Positions 1 through 7,026 are shown, counted from the stretch's first letter. The stretch is 7,026 nt of DNA from an uncultured Rubrivivax sp. (GCA_937967345.1 CALBTN010000346.1:1-7026), one strand, 5' to 3'. Made by a program: numbers and translations. The notes: generated by a model from the sequence alone, not told the origin.

Positions 1-1
1 G

Positions 2-463
2 TGGGGCAAGGGCGTGCTGCGGCGCGAGGCCGCCGGGCGCGGCGGCAGCGCTGCCGGCGAGGGCCGCCGCGTCGCGATCCTCGCCTTCGGCACGCTGCTG
101 CATCCGGCGCTGGCCGCGGCCGAGAAGCTCGACGCCACGGTGGCCGACATGCGCTTCGTCAAGCCGCTCGACGAGACGCTGGTGCTCGAGCTCGCGCGCA
201 CGCACGGCGCGCTGGTCACGGTGGAGGAGGGCTGCCTGAGCGGCGGCGCCGGCTGGGCGGTGCTCGAATGCCTGGCCGCCGCCGGCGTCGAGGTGCCGGT
301 GCTGCAGCTCGGCCTGCCCGACCAGTTCGTCGAGCACGGCGAGCCGGCCAAGCTGCTGTCGATGGCCGGTCTCGATGCCGCCGGCATCGAGCAGCGCATC
401 CGCGGCCGCTTCCTCGTGGCGGCCGAGCCGGCGCGGCCGACGCTCGCCGCCGTCAACTCCTGA
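2..463 (+). CDS. dxs: 1-deoxy-D-xylulose-5-phosphate synthase, C-terminal part (5' end outside window)
   Basis: This is the last 153 residues of DXS, the thiamine-diphosphate enzyme that condenses pyruvate with glyceraldehyde 3-phosphate in the cytosol. That is the first step of the methylerythritol phosphate route to isoprenoids, and the product also feeds thiamine and pyridoxal synthesis. The frame is open at the left edge and begins W-G-K-G-V-L-R-R-E, typical of the region entering the transketolase C-terminal domain. Family landmarks then follow: RVAILAFGTLL, the MRFVKPLDE segment, the glycine-rich EEGCLSGGAG turn and LGLPDQFVEHG near the end. Full-length DXS is about 620-640 residues, so roughly three quarters, including the ThDP-binding domain, lies upstream. 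It ends at a TGA at 461-463. The internal GTG at 14 is not a start. The identification is firm from the conserved C-terminal signature. Confidence 0.95.
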   Translation, partial: WGKGVLRREAAGRGGSAAGEGRRVAILAFGTLLHPALAAAEKLDATVADMRFVKPLDETLVLELARTHGALVTVEEGCLSGGAGWAVLECLAAAGVEVPVLQLGLPDQFVEHGEPAKLLSMAGLDAAGIEQRIRGRFLVAAEPARPTLAAVNS

Positions 464-473
464 TCGACGCCGC

Positions 474-529
474 GCGCGCGGCCCGGGCCCGCCTTCACGC
501 GCCCGAGGCGCGCGCCGCGGGCCGCGTGT
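474..529. repeat. GC-rich inverted repeat in the dxs-folE2 gap
   Basis: A perfect 9-base arm at 477-485 (CGCGGCCCG) pairs with 518-526 (CGGGCCGCG). The pairing extends outward to 474/529 with two G-U pairs, leaving a loop of about 32 bases. It sits 10 bases after the dxs stop, where a transcript-end hairpin could lie. However, no U-tract follows (GTGTAATCCC), and in DNA this GC-rich such arms can arise by chance. It could be a weak or factor-assisted terminator, an mRNA-stabilising hairpin, or nothing. The remaining gap to the folE2 start shows one -10-like hexamer (TGTAAT, 527-532) but no matching -35 box. Confidence 0.35.
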
Positions 530-578
530 AATCCCTGTGACGCACGCACCGCCGCAACGGTGTCATGCTCGCGCCCCG

Positions 579-1376
579 ATGAACCATCCCACCGACGCCC
601 TGCACATCCCCGACACGCAAAGCGCGCGCGACCATCGCCATCTGGCGATCCAGCGCGTCGGTGTGAAGGACCTGCGCTATCCGCTCGCGCTGCGCGTCGC
701 CGGCGAGGTGCAGAGCTGCGCCGCCACGTGGGCGCTCGACGTGGCGCTGCCGGCCGACAAGAAGGGCACGCACATGTCGCGCTTCGTGGCCTGGCTCGAC
801 GAGCTGCGCGCCGCCGGCACCGCGCTCGACGCGGCGGCGCTGCGCGAGCGGCATCTGGCGATGCTCGAGCGGCTGCAGGCCGCCGAGGGCCGCATCGAGG
901 CCGCGTTCCCGTTCTTCCTGCGCAAGCGCGCGCCGGTGTCCGGCCTCGCCAGCCTGCTCGACTACCAGGGCCGCTGGATCAGCGAGACACGCGCCGGCGC
1001 CACCACCGTGTGGGCCGAGGTCGGCGTGCCGGTGAAGAGCCTGTGCCCGTGCTCGAAGGAGATCTCCGACTACGGCGCGCACAACCAGCGCTCGCTGGTG
1101 ACGATCCGCGTCGAGTTGCTGCAGCCCATCGAATGGCACGAGCTGGTGCGCTTCGCCGAGGACCAGGCCAGCAGCGAGCTGTGGCCGATGCTCAAGCGCG
1201 TCGACGAGAAGTGGGTGACCGAACGCGCCTACGAGAACCCCAAGTTCGTCGAGGACCTGGTGCGCGACGTCGCGCTGGCGCTGAACCGCGATTCGCGAAT
1301 CGGCCGCTACCGGGTCGACGTCGAGAACTTCGAGTCGATCCACAACCACAGCGCCTACGCCCGCATCGAGCGCTGA
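579..1376 (+). CDS. folE2: GTP cyclohydrolase IB (FolE2/MptA family)
   Basis: This cytosolic enzyme converts GTP to 7,8-dihydroneopterin triphosphate, feeding folate and, in many bacteria, the queuosine branch. The family (COG1469) is unrelated in sequence to the zinc-dependent FolE and can use other divalent metals. The 265-residue product matches the family length. Visible motifs are KDLRYPL near residue 30, KGTHMSRF, SLCPCSKEISDYGAHNQRS (154-172) and the C-terminal ESIHNHSAYAR. C156 and H168 have the 12-residue spacing of the Cys147/His159 metal ligands of the Neisseria enzyme, and E210 in DEKWVTE fits the third ligand by spacing. The ATG at 579 (MNHPTDALHIPD) is chosen because conservation begins here; the frame runs open further upstream without family sequence. 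No clear Shine-Dalgarno precedes it. The next gene starts 9 bases after the stop, suggesting one transcript. Confidence 0.95.
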   Translation: MNHPTDALHIPDTQSARDHRHLAIQRVGVKDLRYPLALRVAGEVQSCAATWALDVALPADKKGTHMSRFVAWLDELRAAGTALDAAALRERHLAMLERLQAAEGRIEAAFPFFLRKRAPVSGLASLLDYQGRWISETRAGATTVWAEVGVPVKSLCPCSKEISDYGAHNQRSLVTIRVELLQPIEWHELVRFAEDQASSELWPMLKRVDEKWVTERAYENPKFVEDLVRDVALALNRDSRIGRYRVDVENFESIHNHSAYARIER

Positions 1377-1385
1377 AGGGCGCTA

Positions 1386-2603
1386 ATGCCCGAAGCCGCC
1401 ACCGCCATCCACGACGCGCAGCGCATGCGCGATGCGGGGCCCGAGCTGCTGTCGCTGGCGCTGATCGACGCGCGCAACCACACGCTGCGCTGGCTGGCCG
1501 CGTTCGAGCCGCAGCTGGCCGCGCTGCCGGTGCAAGCCGAGGTCGCGCCGCCGCTGTGGTTGGTCGGGCATGCCGCGTGGTTCCAGGAGCGCTGGATCGC
1601 GCGCAACGTGCAGCGCCAGCGTGGCGCAGCGGCCGATGCCACCGGCTCGCGGCTGGCGTCGATCGAGCCGCGGGCCGACGACTGCTTCGACCCGAGTTGC
1701 CATGACCGCGCCGAACGCTGGACGCTGGCGCTGCCCGATGCGGCGGCGCTGCGCGGCTACCTGGCCGAAACGCTCGAGGTCACGCTGGACCTGCTGAGCG
1801 CGGCCGGCGACAGCGACGATGCGCTGTACTTCTACCGGCTGGCGCTGGCGCACGAAGACCGCCAGTGCGAGGCGCTGGCCGAGTGCGCGCAGGCGCTGCA
1901 ACTGAACAGCGCCGACGCCCCCTGGCCGCCGCGGCTGGCGCTGGCGCCGCGCGAGCCGATCGGCTTTGCCGCGCAGCGCTTCATGCTCGGCAGCGTGCCG
2001 GGCGGGCTGGTGCCGCCGGCCGAACGCTGGGCCCACGAAGTGCAGCTGCCCGAGTTCGAGATCGACGCCCAGGCCGTGAGCTGGGCGCGTTACGCCGAGT
2101 TCGCCGCCGACGGCGGCTACGACGATGCGCAGTGGTGGAGCGACGACGGCTGGGCCTGGGTGCGCGCGCACGGCCGGCGCGCGCCGCTTTACGTCGAGCA
2201 GCTGCGCCACGGCGTGCTGGTGCAGCGTCAGGGCCAGATGCAGCGTGTCGGCGCGGCGCAGGCCGCGGTGCACGTCAGCCGCCACGAAGCGCAGGCCTGG
2301 TGCCGCTGGGCCGGGCGCCGCCTGCCGACCGAGCCCGAATGGGAGCTGGCCGCCACCAGCGGCGCCTCGCGCGGCTTCGTCTGGGGCGAGGTCTTCGAGT
2401 GGGCCGCAGGCAGCGCGCGCCCCTGGCCCGGCGGCGGCGCTGCGCTGCCCGGCTACGCGCCGTGGCCGGCGCCGGCCCGCTGCGGCGTGCTGCGCGGCGC
2501 GTCGTCGCTGACGCGCGCGCGCTGCAAGCACCCGCGTGCGCGGCGCTTCGTGCCGCCGCAGCACGCGGTGGCCTTCTGCGGCTTTCGCAGCTGCGCGCTG
2601 TAG
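1386..2603 (+). CDS. EgtB/SenA-family nonheme iron enzyme (DinB-like + FGE-sulfatase domains), divergent
   Basis: The 405-residue protein has the architecture of the sulfoxide synthase EgtB and selenoneine synthase SenA. An N-terminal DinB-like four-helix domain (about 15-175) is followed by a formylglycine-generating-enzyme-like domain (about 195-405). EgtB and SenA join sulfur or selenium donors to the hercynine imidazole using an iron held by three histidines. The first histidine is H62, in LWLVGHAAWFQERW. The second and third normally lie in an HxxxH motif, which here reads HEDRQ (156-160), so the last ligand is Gln. The C-terminal half keeps AQAWCRWAGRRLPTEPEWE, VFEWAAG and the terminal GFRSCAL, which look closest, from memory, to the Burkholderiales EgtB-related/SenA group. 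RGGS is degraded to RGAS. The ATG at 1386 has GAAGGG five bases upstream and lies 9 bases after folE2. No senB or selD/senC neighbour is visible, so the reaction is unassigned. Confidence 0.8.
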   Translation: MPEAATAIHDAQRMRDAGPELLSLALIDARNHTLRWLAAFEPQLAALPVQAEVAPPLWLVGHAAWFQERWIARNVQRQRGAAADATGSRLASIEPRADDCFDPSCHDRAERWTLALPDAAALRGYLAETLEVTLDLLSAAGDSDDALYFYRLALAHEDRQCEALAECAQALQLNSADAPWPPRLALAPREPIGFAAQRFMLGSVPGGLVPPAERWAHEVQLPEFEIDAQAVSWARYAEFAADGGYDDAQWWSDDGWAWVRAHGRRAPLYVEQLRHGVLVQRQGQMQRVGAAQAAVHVSRHEAQAWCRWAGRRLPTEPEWELAATSGASRGFVWGEVFEWAAGSARPWPGGGAALPGYAPWPAPARCGVLRGASSLTRARCKHPRARRFVPPQHAVAFCGFRSCAL

Positions 2604-2627
2604 CGCGCGGCGCGCGGCGGCCACCGC

Positions 2628-3347
2628 ATGGGCAGCTTCGGCGACGTGCTGGCCAGTGCGCTGCAGCTGCTGGCCGGCGCCGACGCGCGGCTGCTGGGCA
2701 TCGTCGCGCTGTCGCTGGCGGTCAGCGGCGCGGCCTGCGCGGCGGCCGCGCTGATCGGCATTCCCGCCGGTGGGCTGCTGGCCACCGTGCGCTTTCGCGG
2801 CCGCCGCGGCGTGCTGCTGCTGCTGCACACGCTGCTCGCGCTGCCGTCGGTGGTGGTGGGGCTGAGCGTGTACCTGCTGCTGTCGCGCGCCGGGCCGCTG
2901 GGCGCCTGGGGCATCCTGTTCACGCCGGGCGCGATGGTCATCGCCCAGACGCTGCTGGTGTTGCCGCTGGTGGCCGCGCTGACGCGCCAGCTGGTGGCCG
3001 ACGCGATGCACGGCAACGCCGAACAGCTGCGCTCGATGGGGGCGTCACCGCTGCAGCTGGCCGCGCTGCTGCTGCTGCATGAGCGTGCGGCGCTGGCCAC
3101 GGTGCTGCTCACTGCCTTTGGCCGCGCGGTGTCGGAGGTCGGCGCGGTGATGATCGTCGGCGGCAACATCGACGGCGTGACCCGCGTCATGACCACCACC
3201 ATCGCGCTGGAGACCAGCAAGGGCGATCTGCCACTGGCGCTCGGCTTGGGCCTGGTGCTGCTGGGCGTGGTGGCGTGCATCAACCTGGTGATCGCGCTGC
3301 TGCGCGGCGGCGCGCGGCGGCGGCTCGCATTCGGGCCGGCGGCATGA
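2628..3347 (+). CDS. tupB: Tungstate-type ABC transporter, permease protein TupB
   Basis: This is the inner-membrane channel subunit of a tungstate ABC importer, expected to work as a dimer with TupC and TupA. The 239-residue sequence shows five strongly hydrophobic stretches: about 22-45, 61-85, 101-123, 155-179 and 202-224. The cytoplasmic EAA-type coupling loop lies at about 131-150 (AEQLRSMGASPLQL, conserved G138). The segment after it (FGRAVSEVGAVMIVGGNI, then TRVMTTTIALETSKGD) is characteristic of TupB/WtpB-like permeases. The start ATG is 24 bases after the preceding stop, with only a weak GC-rich ribosome-binding region. The stop overlaps the next gene's start in an ATGA, so translation is probably coupled. 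Leucine runs are encoded by CTG repeats. Tungstate rather than molybdate specificity is inferred mainly from the TupA partner and the compact BCA order. Confidence 0.9.
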   Translation: MGSFGDVLASALQLLAGADARLLGIVALSLAVSGAACAAAALIGIPAGGLLATVRFRGRRGVLLLLHTLLALPSVVVGLSVYLLLSRAGPLGAWGILFTPGAMVIAQTLLVLPLVAALTRQLVADAMHGNAEQLRSMGASPLQLAALLLLHERAALATVLLTAFGRAVSEVGAVMIVGGNIDGVTRVMTTTIALETSKGDLPLALGLGLVLLGVVACINLVIALLRGGARRRLAFGPAA

Positions 3348-4057
3348 GTGCGCCGCTGATCGAGCTGCACGACTGCGCGGTGCACTTCGGCGCCACGCCC
3401 GCACTGGCGCCGCTGAGCCTGCGGCTGCAGCGCGGTGAATGCGTGGTGCTGGTCGGTGCCAACGGCAGCGGCAAGACCACGCTGCTGCGGCTGCTGCACG
3501 GCCAGCTGGCGTCGCGGCTGACGCAGGGCCGGCGCCGCGCTGCGCCGGGGCCGATGCGCGGCGAGGTGGCGCAGGCGATGGTCTACCAGCGGCCGTTCCT
3601 GCTGCGCGTGTCGGTGTGGCGCAACCTGATGCTGGCGCTGTGGCTGGCCGGCGTGCCGCGCGCGCAGCGCGACGCGCGCTCGCGCGAGGCGCTGCAGCGC
3701 GCCGGCTTGCTGGCGCAGCGCGGCCAGGACGCGCACGCGCTGTCGGTGGGCCAGCAGCAGCGGCTGGCGCTGGCGCGCGCCTGGGCGGTGCGCCCGCAGC
3801 TGCTGTTGCTCGACGAGCCCACCGCCAACCTGGACCCGGCGGCCACGCGCGAGGTCGAGGTGCTGCTGCGCGACTTTGCCGCCGATGGGGTGACGGTGGT
3901 GCTGAGCACGCACAATCTGGGACAGGCGCGCCGGCTGGCGCAGCGGGTGTTGTGCCTCGATGCGGGCCAGGTGGTGGCCGATCTGCTGGTGCAGCGTTTC
4001 TTCGACGGTCCGCTGCCTGCGGCCGCCGCCCGTTTTGTGCAGGGGGAGTTGCCGTGA
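3344..4057 (+). CDS. tupC: Tungstate-type ABC transporter, ATP-binding protein TupC
   Basis: This is the cytoplasmic ATPase that powers the Tup importer; it is 237 residues. The nucleotide-binding elements appear in order. Walker A is GANGSGKTT (38-46), the Q-loop Gln is Q82 (MVYQRPFLL), and the signature is LSVGQQQR (133-140). Walker B is LLLLDEPTANLD, with D157 and catalytic E158, and the switch histidine is H190 (STHNLGQARRLA). The signature has Val where LSGGQ has its first Gly; all other catalytic residues are intact, so activity is expected. The start is the ATG overlapping the tupB stop as ATGA; the frame is open upstream, but only within tupB. The end overlaps tupA as GTGA. The sequence lacks the C-terminal regulatory domain found in ModC-type ATPases, in line with the short TupC form. 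Confidence 0.92.
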   Translation: MSAPLIELHDCAVHFGATPALAPLSLRLQRGECVVLVGANGSGKTTLLRLLHGQLASRLTQGRRRAAPGPMRGEVAQAMVYQRPFLLRVSVWRNLMLALWLAGVPRAQRDARSREALQRAGLLAQRGQDAHALSVGQQQRLALARAWAVRPQLLLLDEPTANLDPAATREVEVLLRDFAADGVTVVLSTHNLGQARRLAQRVLCLDAGQVVADLLVQRFFDGPLPAAAARFVQGELP

Positions 4058-4878
4058 AATGCAAGTTGCTGTGCCGACTGAGCGCGTCCTTGTTGGGGCT
4101 GATGCTGCTCGCGCCGCTGGCCATGGCGCAGCGGCCGCACATCATGATGGCCTCGACCACCTCGACCGAGCAGTCGGGGCTGTTCGCGCATCTGCTGCCG
4201 GCCTTCACCGAGGCCAGCGGCATCGAGGTGCGGGTGGTGGCGCTGGGCACCGGCCAGGCGCTGGACATGGCGCGGCGCGGCGACGCCGACGTGCTGTTCG
4301 TGCACGACCCGGCGGCCGAGGACAAGTTCGTCGCCGAAGGTTTCGGCCTCGAGCGCCGCGCGGTGATGACCAACGACTTCGTGCTGATCGGCCCGAAGGC
4401 CGACCCGGCGGGCCTGCGCGGCAACGACATCGCCGCGGCGCTGGCCAAGCTGGCCGCCACCGGCCAACCCTTCATCTCGCGCGGCGACAAGAGCGGCACG
4501 CACAGCGCCGAGTTGCGGCTGTGGCAGGCCGCCGGCATCGCCGACCCCGCCGCCAAGGCAGCCGGCTACAAGGCCTGCGGCTGCGGCATGGGCCCGGCGC
4601 TGAACATCGCCGCATCGGCCAACGCCTACGTGCTGAGCGACCGCGGCACCTGGCTCGCGTTCAAGAACCGCGGCGAGCTGGCGGTGCTGGTCGAGGGCGA
4701 CCGGCGGCTGTTCAACCAATACGGCGTGATCGTGGTCAACCCGGCGCGCCACGCGCACGTCAAGCTGCGGCAGGCGCAGGCCTTCGCCGACTGGGTGGTC
4801 TCGCCAGCCGGACAGGCGCGCATCGCCAGCTTTCGCATCGACGGCGAGCAGTTGTTCTTTCCGAACGCTTCGCGCTGA
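4054..4878 (+). CDS. tupA: Tungstate-type ABC transporter, periplasmic substrate-binding protein TupA
   Basis: This exported binding protein captures tungstate (and perhaps molybdate) and delivers it to TupB. Translation begins at GTG 4054, overlapping the tupC stop, with a good AGGGGGAG ribosome-binding site at 4041-4048. The 274-residue precursor has a clear signal peptide. It has a basic start (KCK), a hydrophobic core at about 9-22 and an AMA|Q cleavage site after residue 25, giving a soluble periplasmic protein. The oxyanion-binding motif STTSTEQSG (34-42) follows. Other family landmarks are SRGDKSGTHS (142-151), a GCGMGPALN turn near 176-184, YVLSDRGTW and FNQYGVIVVNP. The STTST and RGDxSGTH motifs favour the Tup family over ModA. 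Two close cysteines (C175, C177) could pair in the oxidising periplasm; this is speculative. A GC-rich palindrome lies just past the stop. Confidence 0.93.
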   Translation: MKCKLLCRLSASLLGLMLLAPLAMAQRPHIMMASTTSTEQSGLFAHLLPAFTEASGIEVRVVALGTGQALDMARRGDADVLFVHDPAAEDKFVAEGFGLERRAVMTNDFVLIGPKADPAGLRGNDIAAALAKLAATGQPFISRGDKSGTHSAELRLWQAAGIADPAAKAAGYKACGCGMGPALNIAASANAYVLSDRGTWLAFKNRGELAVLVEGDRRLFNQYGVIVVNPARHAHVKLRQAQAFADWVVSPAGQARIASFRIDGEQLFFPNASR

Positions 4879-4883
4879 AGCCA

Positions 4884-4901
4884 GTGGGGCCGCGCGGCCA
4901 C
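4884..4901. repeat. Palindrome after tupA (possible weak terminator)
   Basis: A perfect 12-base palindrome GGCCGCGCGGCC lies at 4888-4899. Outer GTGG (4884-4887) and CCAC (4898-4901) offer an alternative pairing. It starts five bases after the tupA stop, where an operon-end hairpin would be expected. The stem is short and there is no U-tract, so a classical intrinsic terminator is not supported. Chance occurrence in GC-rich DNA is a real alternative. Confidence 0.25.
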
Positions 4902-4946
4902 AGGCCAAGCGCCCGCGGCAGCGCCGCACCTAGGGTTAGACCCGCG

Positions 4947-4976
4947 TTGTGCCCGCATGTGGGGCGCTCGGACAAT
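4947..4976 (+). promoter_or_regulatory. Candidate sigma-70-like promoter for the molybdenum-hydroxylase operon
   Basis: TTGTGC (4947-4952, three of six matches to TTGACA) and GACAAT (4971-4976, four of six matches to TATAAT) are separated by 18 bases. They lie about 70 bases before the GTG start of the [2Fe-2S] subunit. This is the least GC-rich part of the 169-base gap. Short inverted repeats surround it: GGGT-TAG-ACCC (4933-4943), GGGGC/GCCCC (4961-4965 and 4977-4981) and CGGAC/GTCCG (4969-4973 and 4982-4986). These might form an operator, but they are short enough to be chance. The gap holds nothing else that I can support. Confidence 0.3.
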
Positions 4977-5047
4977 GCCCCGTCCGGCCGCGCCCCGAGC
5001 GCTCGTGCGCGCGCCCGCCCGCCCATACCCCACAGGAGATCCACGAC

Positions 5048-5527
<480 letters not shown>

Positions 5528-5540
5528 AGGAGATGCCGTC

Positions 5541-7026
5541 ATGACCGACATGTCTGATTCCCCTATCGGCCAGTCGCTGCGCCGACGCGAAGACCAGCGT
5601 TTCCTCACCGGCGCCGGCCAGTACGTCGACGACGTGGTGCTGCCGGGCCAGAGCTACGGCTTCTTCCTGCGCTCGCCCTATGCGCACGCGCGCATCAACC
5701 GCATCAACCTCGACGCGGCCAAGGCCGCGCCCGGCGTGCTGCACATCTTCACCGGCGCCGACCTGGCCGAAGCCAAGGTCGGCGGCCTGCCCTGCGGCTG
5801 GCTGATCACCAGCAAGGACGGCACGCCGATGAAGGAGCCGCCCCACCCGGCACTGGCGCAAGGCAAGGTGCGGCATGTGGGCGACCAGGTGGCGCTGGTG
5901 GTGGCCGAGACCTACCTGCAAGCGCGCGACGCCGCTGAAGCGATCGAGGTCGACTACGACGAGCTGACGCCGGTGATCGACATCACCACGGTCGAAAGCG
6001 CGGGCGCGGCGGTGCACGACGAAGCGCCGGACAACGTGTGCTACGACTGGGGCCACGGCAACAAGGACGCGGTCGACGCCGCTTTCGCCGCGGCCGCGCA
6101 CGTGTCCAGGCTCGAGTTCCGCAACAACCGGCTGATCCCCAACGCGATGGAGCCGCGCGCCGCCAACGCGCACTACACGCGCCACGACGACGCCTACACG
6201 CTTTACGTCACCAGCCAGAACCCGCACGTCGCGCGGCTGCTGATGTGCGCGTTCGTGCTCGGCCTGCCCGAGAGCAAGGTGCGCGTGATCGCGCCCGACG
6301 TCGGCGGCGGCTTCGGCTCGAAGATCTTCCTGTACCCCGAAGAAGTGGCGCTGATCTGGGCCAGCAAGCGCGTGGGCCGGCCGATCAAGTGGACCGCCGA
6401 GCGCAGCGAGTCCTTCCTCACCGACGCGCACGGCCGCGACCACGCCACCACCGCCGAGCTGGCGCTCGATGCCAAGGGCAACTTCCTCGCGCTGCGCGTC
6501 GACACCATCGCCAACATGGGCGCGTACCTGTCGACCTTCGCCTCGAGCGTGCCGACCATCCTGTACGCCACGCTGCTGGCCGGGCAATACAAGACGCCTG
6601 CGATCTATGCCAACGTCAAGGCGGTGTTCACCAACACCGCGCCGGTGGACGCCTACCGCGGCGCCGGCCGACCCGAGGCCACCTACGTGGTCGAGCGCAT
6701 GGTCGAGCAGGCGGCGCGCGACCTGAAGATGGACCCGGCGCAGATCCGGCGCCAGAACTTCATCACCGAGTTCCCCTACGCCACCCCGGTGGGCCTGACC
6801 TACGACACCGGCAACTACGCCGCGCACCTGGACAAGGCGATGCAGATCGCCGACGTCGCCGGCTTCGCCGCGCGCAAGGCGGCCTCGGCCGCCAAGGGCA
6901 AGCTGCGCGGCCTGGGCTACAGCTGCTACATCGAGGCCTGCGGCCTGGCGCCCTCCAACATCGCCGGCGCGCTGGGCGCCCGCGCCGGTCTGTTCGAGGC
7001 CGGCGAGGTGCGGGTGCATCCCACCG
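5541..7026 (+). CDS. Molybdopterin-binding large subunit of a xanthine dehydrogenase-family enzyme (form II CoxL-like), 3' end outside window
   Basis: This is the catalytic subunit that would bind molybdopterin cytosine dinucleotide and hydroxylate an unknown substrate. The first 495 residues are present, of about 750-800 expected. The N-terminus (GQSLRRREDQRFLTGAGQY) and the HVGDQVALVVAET segment form the typical aldehyde oxidase a/b hammerhead domain. The Mo-binding domain follows, with SQNPH (225-229, Q226 matching the cofactor-side Gln), VGGGFGSK (254-261) and the active-site loop AYRGAGR (371-377). AYRGAGR marks form II CoxL-like proteins; true CO dehydrogenase (form I) has AYxCSFR, so CO oxidation should not be assumed. 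The catalytic Glu is beyond the window. The ATG at 5541 has AAGGAG eight bases upstream. Small-then-large order fits the S-L-M arrangement of form II operons, so an FAD-binding medium subunit may follow. The physiological substrate cannot be told. Confidence 0.93.
   Translation, partial: MTDMSDSPIGQSLRRREDQRFLTGAGQYVDDVVLPGQSYGFFLRSPYAHARINRINLDAAKAAPGVLHIFTGADLAEAKVGGLPCGWLITSKDGTPMKEPPHPALAQGKVRHVGDQVALVVAETYLQARDAAEAIEVDYDELTPVIDITTVESAGAAVHDEAPDNVCYDWGHGNKDAVDAAFAAAAHVSRLEFRNNRLIPNAMEPRAANAHYTRHDDAYTLYVTSQNPHVARLLMCAFVLGLPESKVRVIAPDVGGGFGSKIFLYPEEVALIWASKRVGRPIKWTAERSESFLTDAHGRDHATTAELALDAKGNFLALRVDTIANMGAYLSTFASSVPTILYATLLAGQYKTPAIYANVKAVFTNTAPVDAYRGAGRPEATYVVERMVEQAARDLKMDPAQIRRQNFITEFPYATPVGLTYDTGNYAAHLDKAMQIADVAGFAARKAASAAKGKLRGLGYSCYIEACGLAPSNIAGALGARAGLFEAGEVRVHPT

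Noticed and set aside
375..578. Upstream extension of the folE2 frame
   Set aside because: The frame is open back into dxs, but the extra residues are Arg/Ala/Ser/Pro-rich with no family similarity. Conserved FolE2 sequence begins at the ATG at 579.
2810..2830. CTG-repeat run as a possible phase-variation tract
   Set aside because: The units are three bases and encode a membrane leucine run, so slippage would not shift the frame. Similar CTG runs occur throughout this leucine-rich, GC-biased gene.
1383..3011. Long open frame on the - strand (542 codons) across the EgtB/SenA-like gene and tupB
   Set aside because: It is antisense to two well-supported genes, is dominated by Arg/Gln/Ala/His/Gly low-complexity sequence, and has no recognisable domain. 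This is the expected by-product of high third-position GC.
2628..4878. Molybdate transporter modABC
   Set aside because: The binding protein has the STTST and RGDKSGTH motifs of TupA. The ATPase lacks the ModC-type C-terminal domain, and the gene order B-C-A differs from modABC.
5541..7026. Assignment as true aerobic CO dehydrogenase (form I coxL) or as xanthine dehydrogenase
   Set aside because: The active-site loop is AYRGAGR, lacking the Cys of AYxCSFR. The separate small [2Fe-2S] subunit and S-L order do not fit a classical XdhA/XdhB pair, so only the family-level call is kept.

Overview
The window is very GC-rich (roughly 70% or more by eye), densely coding, and every supported gene lies on the + strand. 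The protein types and gene style suggest a betaproteobacterium of the order Burkholderiales (Rubrivivax/Leptothrix/Methylibium-like). That placement is inference from sequence character, not a database match.

Layout. Positions 2-463 hold the 3' end of dxs (isoprenoid precursor synthesis). After a 115-base gap with a GC-rich inverted repeat comes folE2 (579-1376), a GTP cyclohydrolase of the IB type. Nine bases later is a DinB + formylglycine-generating-enzyme-like protein of the EgtB/SenA superfamily (1386-2603). Its second iron-ligand histidine appears to be replaced by glutamine. Then follows a compact tungstate-type ABC importer: tupB permease (2628-3347), tupC ATPase (3344-4057, ATGA overlap) and tupA periplasmic binding protein (4054-4878, GTGA overlap). 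A 169-base gap (4879-5047) carries a weak candidate promoter and several short inverted repeats. It precedes a molybdenum-hydroxylase operon: a [2Fe-2S] subunit (5048-5527) and the molybdopterin-binding large subunit (5541 to beyond the window end). The large subunit has the AYRGAGR loop of form II CoxL-like proteins.

How they may work together. TupABC would bring tungstate, and possibly molybdate, into the cell. The next operon encodes an enzyme whose cofactor needs molybdenum, so a supply link is plausible but unproven. FolE2 and the EgtB/SenA-like protein are probably co-transcribed because of their tight spacing. The SenA resemblance hints at sulfur/selenium chemistry, but no senB or selD/senC partner is visible here. 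No RNA genes, CRISPR arrays, insertion sequences or attachment sites were seen.
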